DNA from: Paenibacillus agaridevorans
Lineage (GTDB): Bacteria > Bacillota > Bacilli > Paenibacillales > Paenibacillaceae
Assembly: GCF_003112455.1 (NCBI RefSeq)
Contig: NZ_BDQX01000384.1
Location: 13,967 to 59,630, forward strand
Length of the DNA: 45,664 nt
Reading direction: 5' to 3'
The first letter of the stretch is position 1. The number at the start of each line of letters is the position of its first letter. The notes below the pieces were generated by a model. That model did no database searches. It saw only the letters and a list, made by a program, of their open reading frames with translations, and was not told the origin of the DNA. Positions 1 to 8,571 of the stretch are shown here, piece by piece. A program made the position numbers and the translations under genes.

Positions 1-1257
1 GCCGGGGCTAAAGCCCTCTGCTATAACGTTAAAACCTTTGACAGAATCGTATTTCTCCCCGATCTCGTCAAGCGAGTTAAAAGAGATCGTGCCCTTATAC
101 GCCGCGAGAAACGGCACGATCAGCACGAGCAAAATGACAAGCGCCCATACCGGACGGCGCAGCGAGAAGCTGCCCACCGAACCCCACAGACGGCTTTGCT
201 TGTGCTCCAGCGACCCCTTTGCCGGCCAGAACAGCGCGTTGCCGAGCGCCGAGAGGAAAAACGGCACCAGCGTAAACAGCGCCAGCAGCAGGATGACGAT
301 TCCCACCGCGACCGCAACGGCGGACTGGTACAAGACGAACGTCGAGAAGCCGATGGAGGCAAATCCGACGAGGACGGCCAGCCCGGAGAAGAGTACGGTT
401 TTGCCTGCCGTCTTGTACGTATGAATGATAGCTTCGGTACGGTCTCCGCGATGAGCCAGCTCCTCCTTGTACCTGCTGATCAGCAGGATGCAGTAATCCG
501 TCCCGATACCGAATAATACGGCCACCAAGAAGATCTGGGTGAAGTTTGACAGCGGGAAGTCCGCGTATTCCACGAGGAATGAAACGATGGACTGCGACAC
601 CAGATAACTGAAGCCTACCGCCAGCAGCGGCACGAGCGGCGCAGCGGCGGAACGGAACACGATAAACAGGATGACCAGAATGAAACCTACCGTAATATAT
701 TCCGTCTTCTTAAGCCCTTCCTCCGAGCTCTGCACCACGTCTTCGCTAATGATCCACTCGCCCGTATAGTAGTGGTCCAGCGATACGTTATCGATGGCCG
801 CGTACAACTCGTCGCGCACGGTCCCGAGCCCGCGGTCGCCCGCACTGACATTTAGCAGGGCCAGCACGGTACTGCCGTCCTCCGACACCATCTGATCCGC
901 CAGCTCGGGAATATCGAAGTGGGTCGTCAGGTCGAGTATGCCAAGCGCCTTGCCCTCTTCGCCTGCCAGTCTTCCGATGGTAGCCTTCGCCTCCGCCAGG
1001 CCCTCTTCGCCAAGCCCCCCTTCCTTATGGAAGATAAGCACCGTGGACATGCCTCCGGCCTCTCCCTCCGCTCCTGCCGTTGCTCCGATCTCCGCAGCGA
1101 GTTCGCCCGCAAGCTTGGAAGAATAGCCGTCCGGCACCGTAATCTGCCCCTTCGTTCGGACCAGTTCCGCCATGTTCGGAGCGGTAAGCATCAATCCGGC
1201 CGCCGCGACCACCCATAACGCCAATACAAGCCACTTGAATTTCAGTACATACCTCAT
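1..1257 (-). CDS. MMPL/RND-type membrane exporter, N-terminal part (runs off the window)
   Basis: The reading frame is open from ATG at 1257 to base 1, so only the first 419 residues are present. One hydrophobic segment at the N-terminus is followed by an extracytoplasmic domain of about 150 residues and then a bundle of membrane helices. The segment GTDYCILLISRYKEEL is the hallmark of MMPL transporters (YdfJ/YdgH type), in which a GTDY-like motif lies in a helix that carries the proton relay. Such proteins export lipids or hydrophobic compounds using the proton gradient. The gene begins 27 bases after the MarR gene stops and has a purine-rich GGGAGTGG before the ATG, so the two form an operon and the exporter is probably the target of the repressor. 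The substrate cannot be told from sequence. Confidence 0.9.
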   Translation of the reverse strand, partial: MRYVLKFKWLVLALWVVAAAGLMLTAPNMAELVRTKGQITVPDGYSSKLAGELAAEIGATAGAEGEAGGMSTVLIFHKEGGLGEEGLAEAKATIGRLAGEEGKALGILDLTTHFDIPELADQMVSEDGSTVLALLNVSAGDRGLGTVRDELYAAIDNVSLDHYYTGEWIISEDVVQSSEEGLKKTEYITVGFILVILFIVFRSAAAPLVPLLAVGFSYLVSQSIVSFLVEYADFPLSNFTQIFLVAVLFGIGTDYCILLISRYKEELAHRGDRTEAIIHTYKTAGKTVLFSGLAVLVGFASIGFSTFVLYQSAVAVAVGIVILLLALFTLVPFFLSALGNALFWPAKGSLEHKQSRLWGSVGSFSLRRPVWALVILLVLIVPFLAAYKGTISFNSLDEIGEKYDSVKGFNVIAEGFSPG

Positions 1258-1284
1258 GTTTCCACTCCCTCTTCCTCTCTCTTT

Positions 1285-1767
1285 CTATTCCTTGCCCTCA
1301 TTGCTCCCGAGTCCCGCCGTTCCCGCCATCACGTCCGCCAGCTTCTCGAAGGTAGAGATGAACCGCTCGGCCTCCTCCTCCTCAAAATGATTCATAATGT
1401 CCGCCAACATCGCTTCTACGCGCGCATCTATCGACTCGCACAGCCGCTTTCCTTCCTCCGTGAGAGTCAGAATGACGATTCGGCGGTCGCTCTCCTCGGA
1501 TAATCTGCGGATGAACCCCTTATCGGACAAACGAGAGATGATCGCCGTGATGGAGCTCTTGCCCACGCCGAACACCTCGGCCAGCTCCGACGGCGTGCTG
1601 CGCCCGTTGAATTGCAAAAACCTGATCATGTTGAATTGATCCACGGTGAGTTCTGCCGGCATCAAATCCCTGAGCAGCGCGTACAATTTCCGCTCTACGG
1701 TAAAGTGGGCGCGTTCGTACCTGTGGATCAATTCTTTGATCATGTCGCCATGACAGTTATTCGACAA
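1285..1767 (-). CDS. MarR-family transcriptional repressor
   Basis: This 160-residue protein has the MarR winged-helix layout: an N-terminal dimerisation helix, a helix-turn-helix around residues 55-80 (VDQFNMIRFLQF then TPSELAEVFGVGKSSITAII), and the wing at LSEESDRRIVILTLTEEG, where the DRR motif is typical of the family. The start is TTG at 1767, placed 9 bases after GGAGG; no in-frame ATG has a comparable site. It is the first gene of an operon with the MMPL exporter. A palindrome overlapping the -10 of its own promoter suggests autorepression relieved by a small ligand. The ligand is unknown. Confidence 0.92.
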   Translation of the reverse strand: MSNNCHGDMIKELIHRYERAHFTVERKLYALLRDLMPAELTVDQFNMIRFLQFNGRSTPSELAEVFGVGKSSITAIISRLSDKGFIRRLSEESDRRIVILTLTEEGKRLCESIDARVEAMLADIMNHFEEEEAERFISTFEKLADVMAGTAGLGSNEGKE

Positions 1768-1787
1768 TTTTTCTTACCTCCACTACT

Positions 1788-1822
1788 TAGTTCTACTGTC
1801 TAACTATTCGATAGTAGAACTA
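1788..1822. promoter_or_regulatory. Palindromic operator of the marR-MMPL promoter
   Basis: The arms TAGTTCTACTGTC (1788-1800) and GATAGTAGAACTA (1810-1822) are inverted copies matching at 12 of 13 positions around a 9-base centre. One arm overlaps the -10 box of the promoter for the MarR gene. Size, symmetry and position fit a MarR-family operator. That the adjacent MarR protein binds it is inference. Confidence 0.75.
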
Positions 1823-1848
1823 TACCAGATGATCGTCTGATCGTGCAA
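1819..1848 (-). promoter_or_regulatory. Promoter of the marR-MMPL operon
   Basis: On the minus strand a -35 box TTGCAC (1843-1848) and a -10 box TATAGT (1819-1824) are separated by 18 bases, a normal SigA arrangement. The -10 box runs into the palindromic operator, so bound repressor would block RNA polymerase directly. Confidence 0.6.
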
Positions 1849-1956
1849 CTTCCACATTTGTAGGGAGCATGCAGGATTTTAGAAAATTTTGTCGAATTAT
1901 AGGTGAAATTAGCGGATAACTCTACATTAAACATTAACCCGCATCGGAGGCCGCAA

Positions 1957-4584
1957 GTGACTAATCCCTCATCTAATCATCCCGGACAAGGGCTGTACAT
2001 TCCGCTGCTTTGCCTAATAACGGCACTAGCCATTTTGAGCGAATGGGGCAAATTTCAATTCATATATGGCATTATCTTCACATTTACCAGTCTGTTCACC
2101 CTGCTTTCCTTGCGCATGTTCGGCCTGGGGAGAGGCATAATCGTCGCCGCTATCGCTTACGGCATCGGCTCTATTTGGCTGGGACAACCCTTCATCAACC
2201 TTCTAGGCATCCTCGAGGTTGTCATTGTCGGCCTCCTGTTGCGGCGTTATCCGGGACGATTATTCGCAATGGATGCCGTTTATTGGTTTATTCTTGGCAT
2301 CCCGCTAACCTATGCTTTCTACGCGCATGAATATGCCGGGGGCTTTGATAATATTCGCCTATTCGTTGGTATTGTCGTGATTAATGGATTGTTCAACGCT
2401 CTGTTCGCCGAGATTATTCATCAATATTCGCCCAAGCATCGACTTCTCGGATTTCTCGATTCCGGCCGCAAGCCAAGCACATTCAGCCAGATCCTTCTCC
2501 ACTTTGCGTTTGGCATCGTGATGATCTCTTTCCTGCTCAATATGATGGTTAACACTGTCAGTTCCTTCAAGGAAGTTGGCATGAACGTGCAAGTTCGGGC
2601 CAAACAAACCATCTACGCGCTCACGAAGGAATGGGAACACGCTTCTTCCGATATCCCTTGGATCGAACAGCGTACGGAGCAGTTGCAAGCCGCTATGGAC
2701 CGCTATTCGTCAAGCTTCTTCACTATCAGTCTGGTCGATAGCAAAGGGACCGTTATCGCTTCCAACGTCCATTCGCTGCTCGGAAAAAGTCGAATACCTG
2801 AGAGTAACCGCACCTATGTGCGAATCTCGGACAAGCTTAAGTTTTCCGAGCATACTCCCCGAACCCACAGTCTGGTTGCGACCACATGGGGCGATGAGCA
2901 CTTTCTTTACGAGGAAGGGCTGCTTGATGGCTCCGGCCGTTTCCTGATCGAAGTGCAGCTCAGCAGCTACCAGAACTATTTGTATGACAAATATGAGGCT
3001 CATCTTCTATTTCTGGCCATAGCCGGCCTCGCCGCCGCCCTGTTCTCACTGTTTATCCAAAGGTCAATCTCCGGCAGCCTGCAGCGGCTCGCCGGGGCGA
3101 CTACCAATCTGCCGCTTAAGCTGAAGGAGCATCATGAGCCCGAATGGCCTCGGAGCAACATCTTGGAGATCCATTCGCTCATTTCGAACTTCAAGCATAT
3201 GGCGAGCAACCTGCGCCACTTGTTCACCGAGACGCAGATGAGCAACGAGAGGCTGCAAGCGCAGGCGGAGCTGCTGCAGCAATCCGAAGAGCGGCTCCAT
3301 CAGCTCGCCTACTACGATGTATTGACGGGACTGCCGAACCGCTTGCATTTCACTAAGCATCTGCAGGAATTAATCGATCTCGAACACGCGACCGGCAGCG
3401 GCCTTCGGATCGGAGTGTTTTTCGCCGATATTAACCGATTCAAGCAGATCAACGATACGCTCGGCCATTCTGCTGGCGACGAGTTGCTAAAGCTTGTGGC
3501 GCATCGATTTATGAATTACCCCGGCAAAAAATGCGACGTCTTCCGCCTCGGCGGCGATGAATTCGTGTTTATCTACGCCTACAAGCACGAAGCTGAGCTT
3601 GAGCTAGGGGCCCGCGCCATCTGCAGCTCCTTCGACGAACCATTTGTTATTGAAGGGAAACCGCTGTTCGTAAAGATCAGCGTCGGCATCAGCAAGTATC
3701 CCGAGGACGGCGCCGATATGGACACCGTAATCCGCAACGCGGATATTGCCATGTACCATGCCAAAGAAGAGGGCAACGGCTATTACCGATTCTTTAAGCC
3801 AAGTCTCGCGCCGCTAGTCGAAGAGAAAATGCAGATCGACAACGGATTGTACAAGGCGCTCAAGGAGGAGCAGTTCTCTCTCCACTACCAGCCAAAGATA
3901 AACGCGGCAACCGGCGAGCTATGCGGCATCGAAGCGCTCATCCGTTGGAGCCATCCGGAGCTTGGCATGGTTCCTCCCGACAAATTTATTCCGCTTGCGG
4001 AGGAATCCGGCTTTATCCTTGAGATCGACAACTGGGTATTCCGGGAAGCATGCCGGCAGAACAAAGAATGGCAGGATGCGGGGCTTAAGAAGATCAGCGT
4101 ATCGGTTAATATTTCCGCCCGCCACTTCTTTCAGGGCAACCTCAAAGAAATGGTGGAGCGCGGCCTTGCGGATACAGGACTGGATCCGCATTATGTCAGC
4201 CTGGAAATTACGGAAGGCGTATTCATGCGAAATATGGAGCAGGTCATCGAGACGATTTTGTATTTGCGCGGGCGGGGGATCCAGATCTCCATTGACGACT
4301 TCGGCACGGGTTACTCCTCGCTGAATCAGCTCCAGCGTCTGCCGATCTCCGACGTTAAGCTGGACCGTTCGTTCATACGCGGCATTACAAGCGACGAAAA
4401 GAAGTCCTCCATCGTCAAAGCGATTATCGATCTCGTGCACAGCATGAACATGAAAGTCGTCGCGGAAGGCGTCGAGACGGCAGACGAGTCGCAATTTTGC
4501 AAGGACCTTCGCTGCGACGAGCTGCAAGGGTATTTGTTCAGCCGCCCGCTTCCCGCGGAGCAACTGAAGGAACTGTTAAAGTAG
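1957..4584 (+). CDS. Membrane-bound GGDEF-EAL protein (cyclic-di-GMP synthesis/degradation)
   Basis: The N-terminus holds about six hydrophobic segments (roughly residues 10-200). An extracytoplasmic sensor region and another membrane span near residue 360 follow. The cytoplasmic GGDEF domain has an intact GGDEF at 532-536, and the EAL domain has EAL at 659-661 and DDFGTG at 780-785. The EAL metal and substrate motifs (VNISARHFF, LEITE, VKLDRSFI, VVAEGVET) are all present, so both activities are possible. The usual inhibitory RxxD site upstream of GGDEF is not conserved (GKKC occupies that position). I place the start at GTG 1957 because GGAGG lies 6 bases before it. The frame is open back to a GTG at 1903, but no good binding site is seen there. 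The gene is a single unit divergent from marR. Confidence 0.92.
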   Translation: MTNPSSNHPGQGLYIPLLCLITALAILSEWGKFQFIYGIIFTFTSLFTLLSLRMFGLGRGIIVAAIAYGIGSIWLGQPFINLLGILEVVIVGLLLRRYPGRLFAMDAVYWFILGIPLTYAFYAHEYAGGFDNIRLFVGIVVINGLFNALFAEIIHQYSPKHRLLGFLDSGRKPSTFSQILLHFAFGIVMISFLLNMMVNTVSSFKEVGMNVQVRAKQTIYALTKEWEHASSDIPWIEQRTEQLQAAMDRYSSSFFTISLVDSKGTVIASNVHSLLGKSRIPESNRTYVRISDKLKFSEHTPRTHSLVATTWGDEHFLYEEGLLDGSGRFLIEVQLSSYQNYLYDKYEAHLLFLAIAGLAAALFSLFIQRSISGSLQRLAGATTNLPLKLKEHHEPEWPRSNILEIHSLISNFKHMASNLRHLFTETQMSNERLQAQAELLQQSEERLHQLAYYDVLTGLPNRLHFTKHLQELIDLEHATGSGLRIGVFFADINRFKQINDTLGHSAGDELLKLVAHRFMNYPGKKCDVFRLGGDEFVFIYAYKHEAELELGARAICSSFDEPFVIEGKPLFVKISVGISKYPEDGADMDTVIRNADIAMYHAKEEGNGYYRFFKPSLAPLVEEKMQIDNGLYKALKEEQFSLHYQPKINAATGELCGIEALIRWSHPELGMVPPDKFIPLAEESGFILEIDNWVFREACRQNKEWQDAGLKKISVSVNISARHFFQGNLKEMVERGLADTGLDPHYVSLEITEGVFMRNMEQVIETILYLRGRGIQISIDDFGTGYSSLNQLQRLPISDVKLDRSFIRGITSDEKKSSIVKAIIDLVHSMNMKVVAEGVETADESQFCKDLRCDELQGYLFSRPLPAEQLKELLK

Positions 4585-4755
4585 AGGGGCGACCAAGCGC
4601 TCTCTCGGATTGCTGCAGGATAACGTCGATTGCCCGGCTGTCATTTCCCTCAAAAACGGCATATAAATCACTAAATTAGCCGATGGGCAGGATCGACTCT
4701 CCATGATAAACTATTGGCATTGAAACAGAATCAGGTACTGGGGGAGTACGATACA

Positions 4756-6423
4756 ATGACATATCGGGTAGCACTTGCAGGATGCGGAGGAATTGCGGAA
4801 AAACACTTGGACGCGTTAAAGCATATGAACGAATCGGGCGGCAGGGTCGAAGCCGTTGCCGCTGCGGACTTGGACAAAAGCCGCTTGCAGGCCGCGTCGG
4901 AGCGTTACGGTTCCTTGCTCAAGCATTACGCGGATTACAAAGAAATGATCAGAACCGAGCGGCCGGACATCGTCATTATAACTCTGCCGCATTATTTGCA
5001 TGCGGAAGCGGCTTACTTCGCCGCACTGGAGGGCTGCCACGTTCTCCTGGAAAAACCAATGGCGCTGAATCCCGAGGAATGCCGCCGAATTATGGAGCAG
5101 GCCCGGCTAAGCGGCGTTACGATCCTGGTTGGGCATACGCAGCGTTACTTGGCCCATAACCTCCATGCCCGCCGCTTGATTCGGGAGGGCGGTCTGGGAC
5201 AGCTGTTCATGGTGCACGACGTGAGACATGCCGATTATTTCGCCGAGAGCCGGCCAGACTGGTTTCTCCGCAAATCCTTGTCGGGAGGCGGCGTGGCGTT
5301 TAATCTCGGTTCGCACTCCGTAGACAAGCTCGTCTGGCTGGTAGACAGTCCCGTTGCCTCGGTCACGGCCAACATGACCTACCATGGTAATCGGGGCGAC
5401 GTGGAAGGAAGCGTCATGGCGTACCTGCGGCTTCAGAACGGCGTAACGGCCACAGTCGTACAGTCCGGATACAAGGGAGCCTCCGCCAACTATACGGAGC
5501 TGCTGTTCACAAACGGTTCGTTGTGGCTGGAGACGGGACAAGCTCTTTACAAAAGTAATGGAGGCGTCTACGAGCTTCTGGACACGCCTTCGGATTCCGA
5601 GCCGTTTATCCTTCAGCTGGAGGATTTGCTGTCCACTATCGAAACAGGCGCTTCCCTCTCCTGCACGGTGGAGGAGGCTGCGCATATCGTTGAGGTGCTT
5701 GAGGGCATATACCGCTCCCACCGGAGCGGACAAGAGGAGCGCATTGGGAATACTGCCGCAAGGACGCCGATATCGGGGGCGGAGGCGTTCGCGACCATCC
5801 CTCCGGCTCGCCTGTCGATTCACGGCGCCTGGTCGGAAGCCCGTGATGGCGGGGAGCTCGCTGTACTGCACTACCATTGGCTGCCCGATCAACATGGACC
5901 AAAGGCTCGCGCCAGCGTGTCCTACACGGAGGACGAGCTGCAAATCTGCCTGCGCGCTTACGAGCGTGATCCGCTCGTGCGCTATAGAAGCCAGAACGAT
6001 CCGGTCTACACGGACAGCTGCCTGGAGTTTTTCTTGCAGCCGTCTCCCGATACGGACGATCGTTTCTTGAACCTAGAGTTAAACGCCGCGGGAACGATAC
6101 TGGCCGGCTTCGGCAAGGATCGGCATGACCGTGTCTATCTGGCTCCCGACGAGGTGCCGCCCCTGCATATCCGCGCGGAGACGAACCTCCGCGACCCGAT
6201 TACCGGCGAGTGGTATTGGAGCGTCAGCATGCGCTTGCCCATGTCCTGGCTTACTAGCTTGGTACCGAGCTTCCGGCCTGCTTCCGGGACGAGGATGCGG
6301 GGCAACTTCTATAAGTGCGGCGACGAAACCGCACAGCCCCATTACGGCAGCTGGTCCCGCGTCCGTTCGGACACACCCGATTTCCATCGCAGCGAGGACT
6401 TTGGCTGGCTCATATTAGGCTGA
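4756..6423 (+). CDS. Gfo/Idh/MocA-family oxidoreductase fused to a CBM9-like domain
   Basis: The first ~120 residues form a Rossmann fold with the NAD(P) motif VALAGCGGIAEKHLDAL and the family's catalytic EKP motif (LLEKPMALN). The alpha/beta C-terminal domain runs to about residue 330. The last ~200 residues are not part of this family. They read like the CBM9/DOMON-type carbohydrate-binding fold (for example DSCLEFFLQPSPD and WYWSVSMRLPMSWL). The frame is continuous, giving 555 residues against the usual 330-380. ATG at 4756 is chosen because GGGGGAG precedes it by 9 bases; an in-frame TTG at 4714 has no such site. No signal peptide is seen, so the protein is cytoplasmic. It converges on the GH20/ABC sugar cluster and probably oxidises a sugar from the same pathway. 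Confidence 0.85.
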   Translation: MTYRVALAGCGGIAEKHLDALKHMNESGGRVEAVAAADLDKSRLQAASERYGSLLKHYADYKEMIRTERPDIVIITLPHYLHAEAAYFAALEGCHVLLEKPMALNPEECRRIMEQARLSGVTILVGHTQRYLAHNLHARRLIREGGLGQLFMVHDVRHADYFAESRPDWFLRKSLSGGGVAFNLGSHSVDKLVWLVDSPVASVTANMTYHGNRGDVEGSVMAYLRLQNGVTATVVQSGYKGASANYTELLFTNGSLWLETGQALYKSNGGVYELLDTPSDSEPFILQLEDLLSTIETGASLSCTVEEAAHIVEVLEGIYRSHRSGQEERIGNTAARTPISGAEAFATIPPARLSIHGAWSEARDGGELAVLHYHWLPDQHGPKARASVSYTEDELQICLRAYERDPLVRYRSQNDPVYTDSCLEFFLQPSPDTDDRFLNLELNAAGTILAGFGKDRHDRVYLAPDEVPPLHIRAETNLRDPITGEWYWSVSMRLPMSWLTSLVPSFRPASGTRMRGNFYKCGDETAQPHYGSWSRVRSDTPDFHRSEDFGWLILG

Positions 6424-6609
6424 AGGCATACACCGGCCTCGGCCTCGGCTTCGGCTTCAGCTTCGGAGCGGAGCAATTATGCTAGATGGCGTGGCATCCC
6501 CTTCGCTTGGGCCAACCTATGCCAATCCTTGCAAGCAGCACAATTAGGGGCTGTCCCAAAAGCCGATTTGTGATTTTCTTGCTCTTGTGAAGTTTGTTTC
6601 TTTCAAGAA
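6424..6609. other. Convergent intergenic spacer with hexamer repeats and an IS-end-like sequence
   Basis: Five tandem hexamers of the form GGCYTC (last one degenerate) lie at 6435-6464. The sequence GGGGCTGTCCCAAAAG at 6547-6562 resembles the terminal inverted repeats of some Firmicute insertion sequences (IS1182-like). No matching second end and no transposase are present, so at most it is a remnant. No gene is seen here. Confidence 0.35.
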
Positions 6610-6652
6610 AAAGGACCTCATTCCCGACTTTACAGGGAATTCGAGGTCCTTT
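6610..6652 (-). terminator. Terminator of the GH20/ABC operon
   Basis: AAAGGACCTC (6610-6619) pairs with GAGGTCCTTT (6643-6652), extended by ATTCCC/GGGAAT inside with a two-base bulge. On the minus strand the stem is followed by TTTTTCTTG, a proper intrinsic terminator 35 bases after the GH20 stop codon. It may also stop the convergent oxidoreductase transcript. Confidence 0.75.
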
Positions 6653-6686
6653 CGCGTATAAACTGGAACGTGCCTAATTGACTCCG

Positions 6687-8492
6687 TTAATCCTCCATAT
6701 TCATGCCTATCTCCCGGTAGATTGTACGTTCCAGGTAATCGTGCAGGTAAAATCGCGACAATACGAAATGCGAGGCCATATCCGCTGGCTGGTAACGCTC
6801 CAGCGCGGCCTGCATTCTCGGCCTGACATCCTCGCGGTCCCGCCTGTTGCGCTGATAATTGTTCAGCAGCGAGCGCCGTTCGGCTGCATCGCCGGGAAAT
6901 AGCTCCCAGCGGTAGACGTACTTGTGAATCGCCCGCGACCGATCCGTCGCTGTCTCGTAATCGCGCATGACCGCGATCAGCTCCGCGTAGTCCCGGTTCA
7001 GCCGTACTTCGTCAAGCAGCTTCGGGATCATATCGTAATAGTCCTCAAGCCTGTAGTTGCCCAGCTTCGTATGACCGGCGGAAGGCTCGATGCCGTGGAA
7101 CGCATGGAGGAACCGATCGATAAACGTCTCAGAAACGCCGCCGCTTCTGTTCCAGAACAAATCGGCGTGCAGCAGCATGGGATACCACGTCGTCTCGAAC
7201 ACGCCGTACGGCACCCCAAGGCTGAACGGTCCGGTCCAGTTGGTCGCGACCACACAATCGAAGTCGAGCTTTTCCGCCGTCCCGGCCCATTGCAGCAGAT
7301 TATCGGTCCGATTTCCGATCACGGGGTAATTCTGGTGCTCCGCCCAATCGAAGCTGCGGACGGCCGGCGCGCCCATAACCCCGACGCCCAGATTACGGAA
7401 CTTATCGGCGATCGCTGAGACTTCCGCCTCGATGTTGCGGCCGTTGTAGATCCAGATCATCGCAACGCCGCGACGGTCCAGCTTCCGCAGTTCTTCTTCG
7501 GGACACTTGGCCAGCATGTCGTGCCAGAAGATCGGAATGCGGCCGCGGTCCGCCGTGAACGCGATCAATCGGTTCAGGAAAGCGATGAACGCCCGCTCTC
7601 GCACGCCTTCAAAGCGCTCTCGACAGGTCTCGCATTCGCATAGGCTGTAAACTTCGTCGCAGCCGAGATGAATATAACGGGAATCCGGATGACGATCCAT
7701 CATCTCCCCGAGCAGACCCGTCACCAGCTCGTACGATTCCTCCCGGGACGGGCACAGCTCCCCAATCGATTGCTCCGTTTCGCGCAGATGCTTATAGCGG
7801 TCGTGGCGCAGCACGTATTCGAGATGGCCGAAGCACTGCTGCAGCGGAATAATCTCGATATAATGCTCCTCCGCCTCCCGCTTCAACTCCTCGAACGAGG
7901 CTCTGCTTAATGCGTGTTTCGGATGCACCAAATGCGGATAGGTCTCGAACGGGAATTTATCTTCATATTCGATCAAAACCGCGTTGATCTTAAAGCGGGC
8001 GAATTCCGCTAAATAGGAGACGAGACGCTCCGGCTTGGAATACGTCTGCCTCAGATCATAATTCATGCAACGGATCGCCGTGTCCGGCCAATCCTCGATG
8101 AGCGCGGAAGGGACGGGATTGCCCTGCTCCATCATCTGGCGGAATGTCTGAAGCCCGTAATACAAATGGGGAGCATCCGCCGCCCGGATAATGGCGCCGT
8201 CCACGCCTATTCGCAGGGAGTAGCCCTCTTTTCTCTCGGATGCCGCCCCTGCCTCCATGTCGGTATCCAAGGCGCAGGGCGTGTTCCCTCCTGCGCGGGA
8301 GATCCGGACCCTATAGCCTGGAGCCCCCGTTTCTACGGTAACAGCCGCTCCGGGCAGCAAGCGTCGGCAATGCCTCTCCAGGCGAAGGTCTTCCTGCTCC
8401 ATCGACAACTCGACGAGGAGCGGGTCCTCGCATGAAAAACCCGCCTCCCCTTCGTATTCCAATCTCTTCACTTGAGGTAGTAACGATATCAT
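6687..8492 (-). CDS. Glycoside hydrolase family 20-like protein (beta-N-acetylhexosaminidase type)
   Basis: The 601-residue protein has an N-terminal hexosaminidase-like alpha/beta domain and a TIM barrel starting near residue 140 (RCMNYDLRQTYSKPERLVSY). The family signature appears as HLGCDEV, with the catalytic Asp-Glu pair at about D279-E280. Family members remove terminal N-acetylhexosamine or, in some branches, galactose-type residues by substrate-assisted catalysis. No signal peptide is visible, so it acts in the cytoplasm on imported oligosaccharide. The start is ATG 8492 with GGAGGA 8 bases before it; the frame extends further upstream without a binding site. It is the last gene of the operon behind the binding protein, separated by a stem-loop, which suggests it digests the sugar brought in by that importer. 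Substrate is inferred from family only. Confidence 0.82.
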   Translation of the reverse strand: MISLLPQVKRLEYEGEAGFSCEDPLLVELSMEQEDLRLERHCRRLLPGAAVTVETGAPGYRVRISRAGGNTPCALDTDMEAGAASERKEGYSLRIGVDGAIIRAADAPHLYYGLQTFRQMMEQGNPVPSALIEDWPDTAIRCMNYDLRQTYSKPERLVSYLAEFARFKINAVLIEYEDKFPFETYPHLVHPKHALSRASFEELKREAEEHYIEIIPLQQCFGHLEYVLRHDRYKHLRETEQSIGELCPSREESYELVTGLLGEMMDRHPDSRYIHLGCDEVYSLCECETCRERFEGVRERAFIAFLNRLIAFTADRGRIPIFWHDMLAKCPEEELRKLDRRGVAMIWIYNGRNIEAEVSAIADKFRNLGVGVMGAPAVRSFDWAEHQNYPVIGNRTDNLLQWAGTAEKLDFDCVVATNWTGPFSLGVPYGVFETTWYPMLLHADLFWNRSGGVSETFIDRFLHAFHGIEPSAGHTKLGNYRLEDYYDMIPKLLDEVRLNRDYAELIAVMRDYETATDRSRAIHKYVYRWELFPGDAAERRSLLNNYQRNRRDREDVRPRMQAALERYQPADMASHFVLSRFYLHDYLERTIYREIGMNMED

Positions 8493-8521
8493 GCCAGGTC
8501 TCCTCCATTGCGGCCTTCTAT

Positions 8522-8561
8522 GCCGGCCCTGGCGTAATCCGTCTACACGACCAGGGCCGGC
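8522..8561 (-). promoter_or_regulatory. Intercistronic stem-loop between the binding-protein and GH20 genes
   Basis: GCCGGCCCTGG (8522-8532) and CCAGGGCCGGC (8551-8561) are perfect inverted copies. No T-run follows on the minus strand, so it is more likely an mRNA-stabilising or processing hairpin that protects the abundant binding-protein message than a full terminator. Confidence 0.6.
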
Positions 8562-8571
8562 GTCGTTCACC

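Noticed and set aside
1903..1956. Upstream GTG start of the GGDEF-EAL gene
   Set aside because: No ribosome binding site is present, while GGAGG stands 6 bases before the in-frame GTG at 1957.
5107..5943. Minus-strand open frame opposite the oxidoreductase
   Set aside because: Antisense to the Rossmann-fold gene, with no ribosome binding site and no domain.
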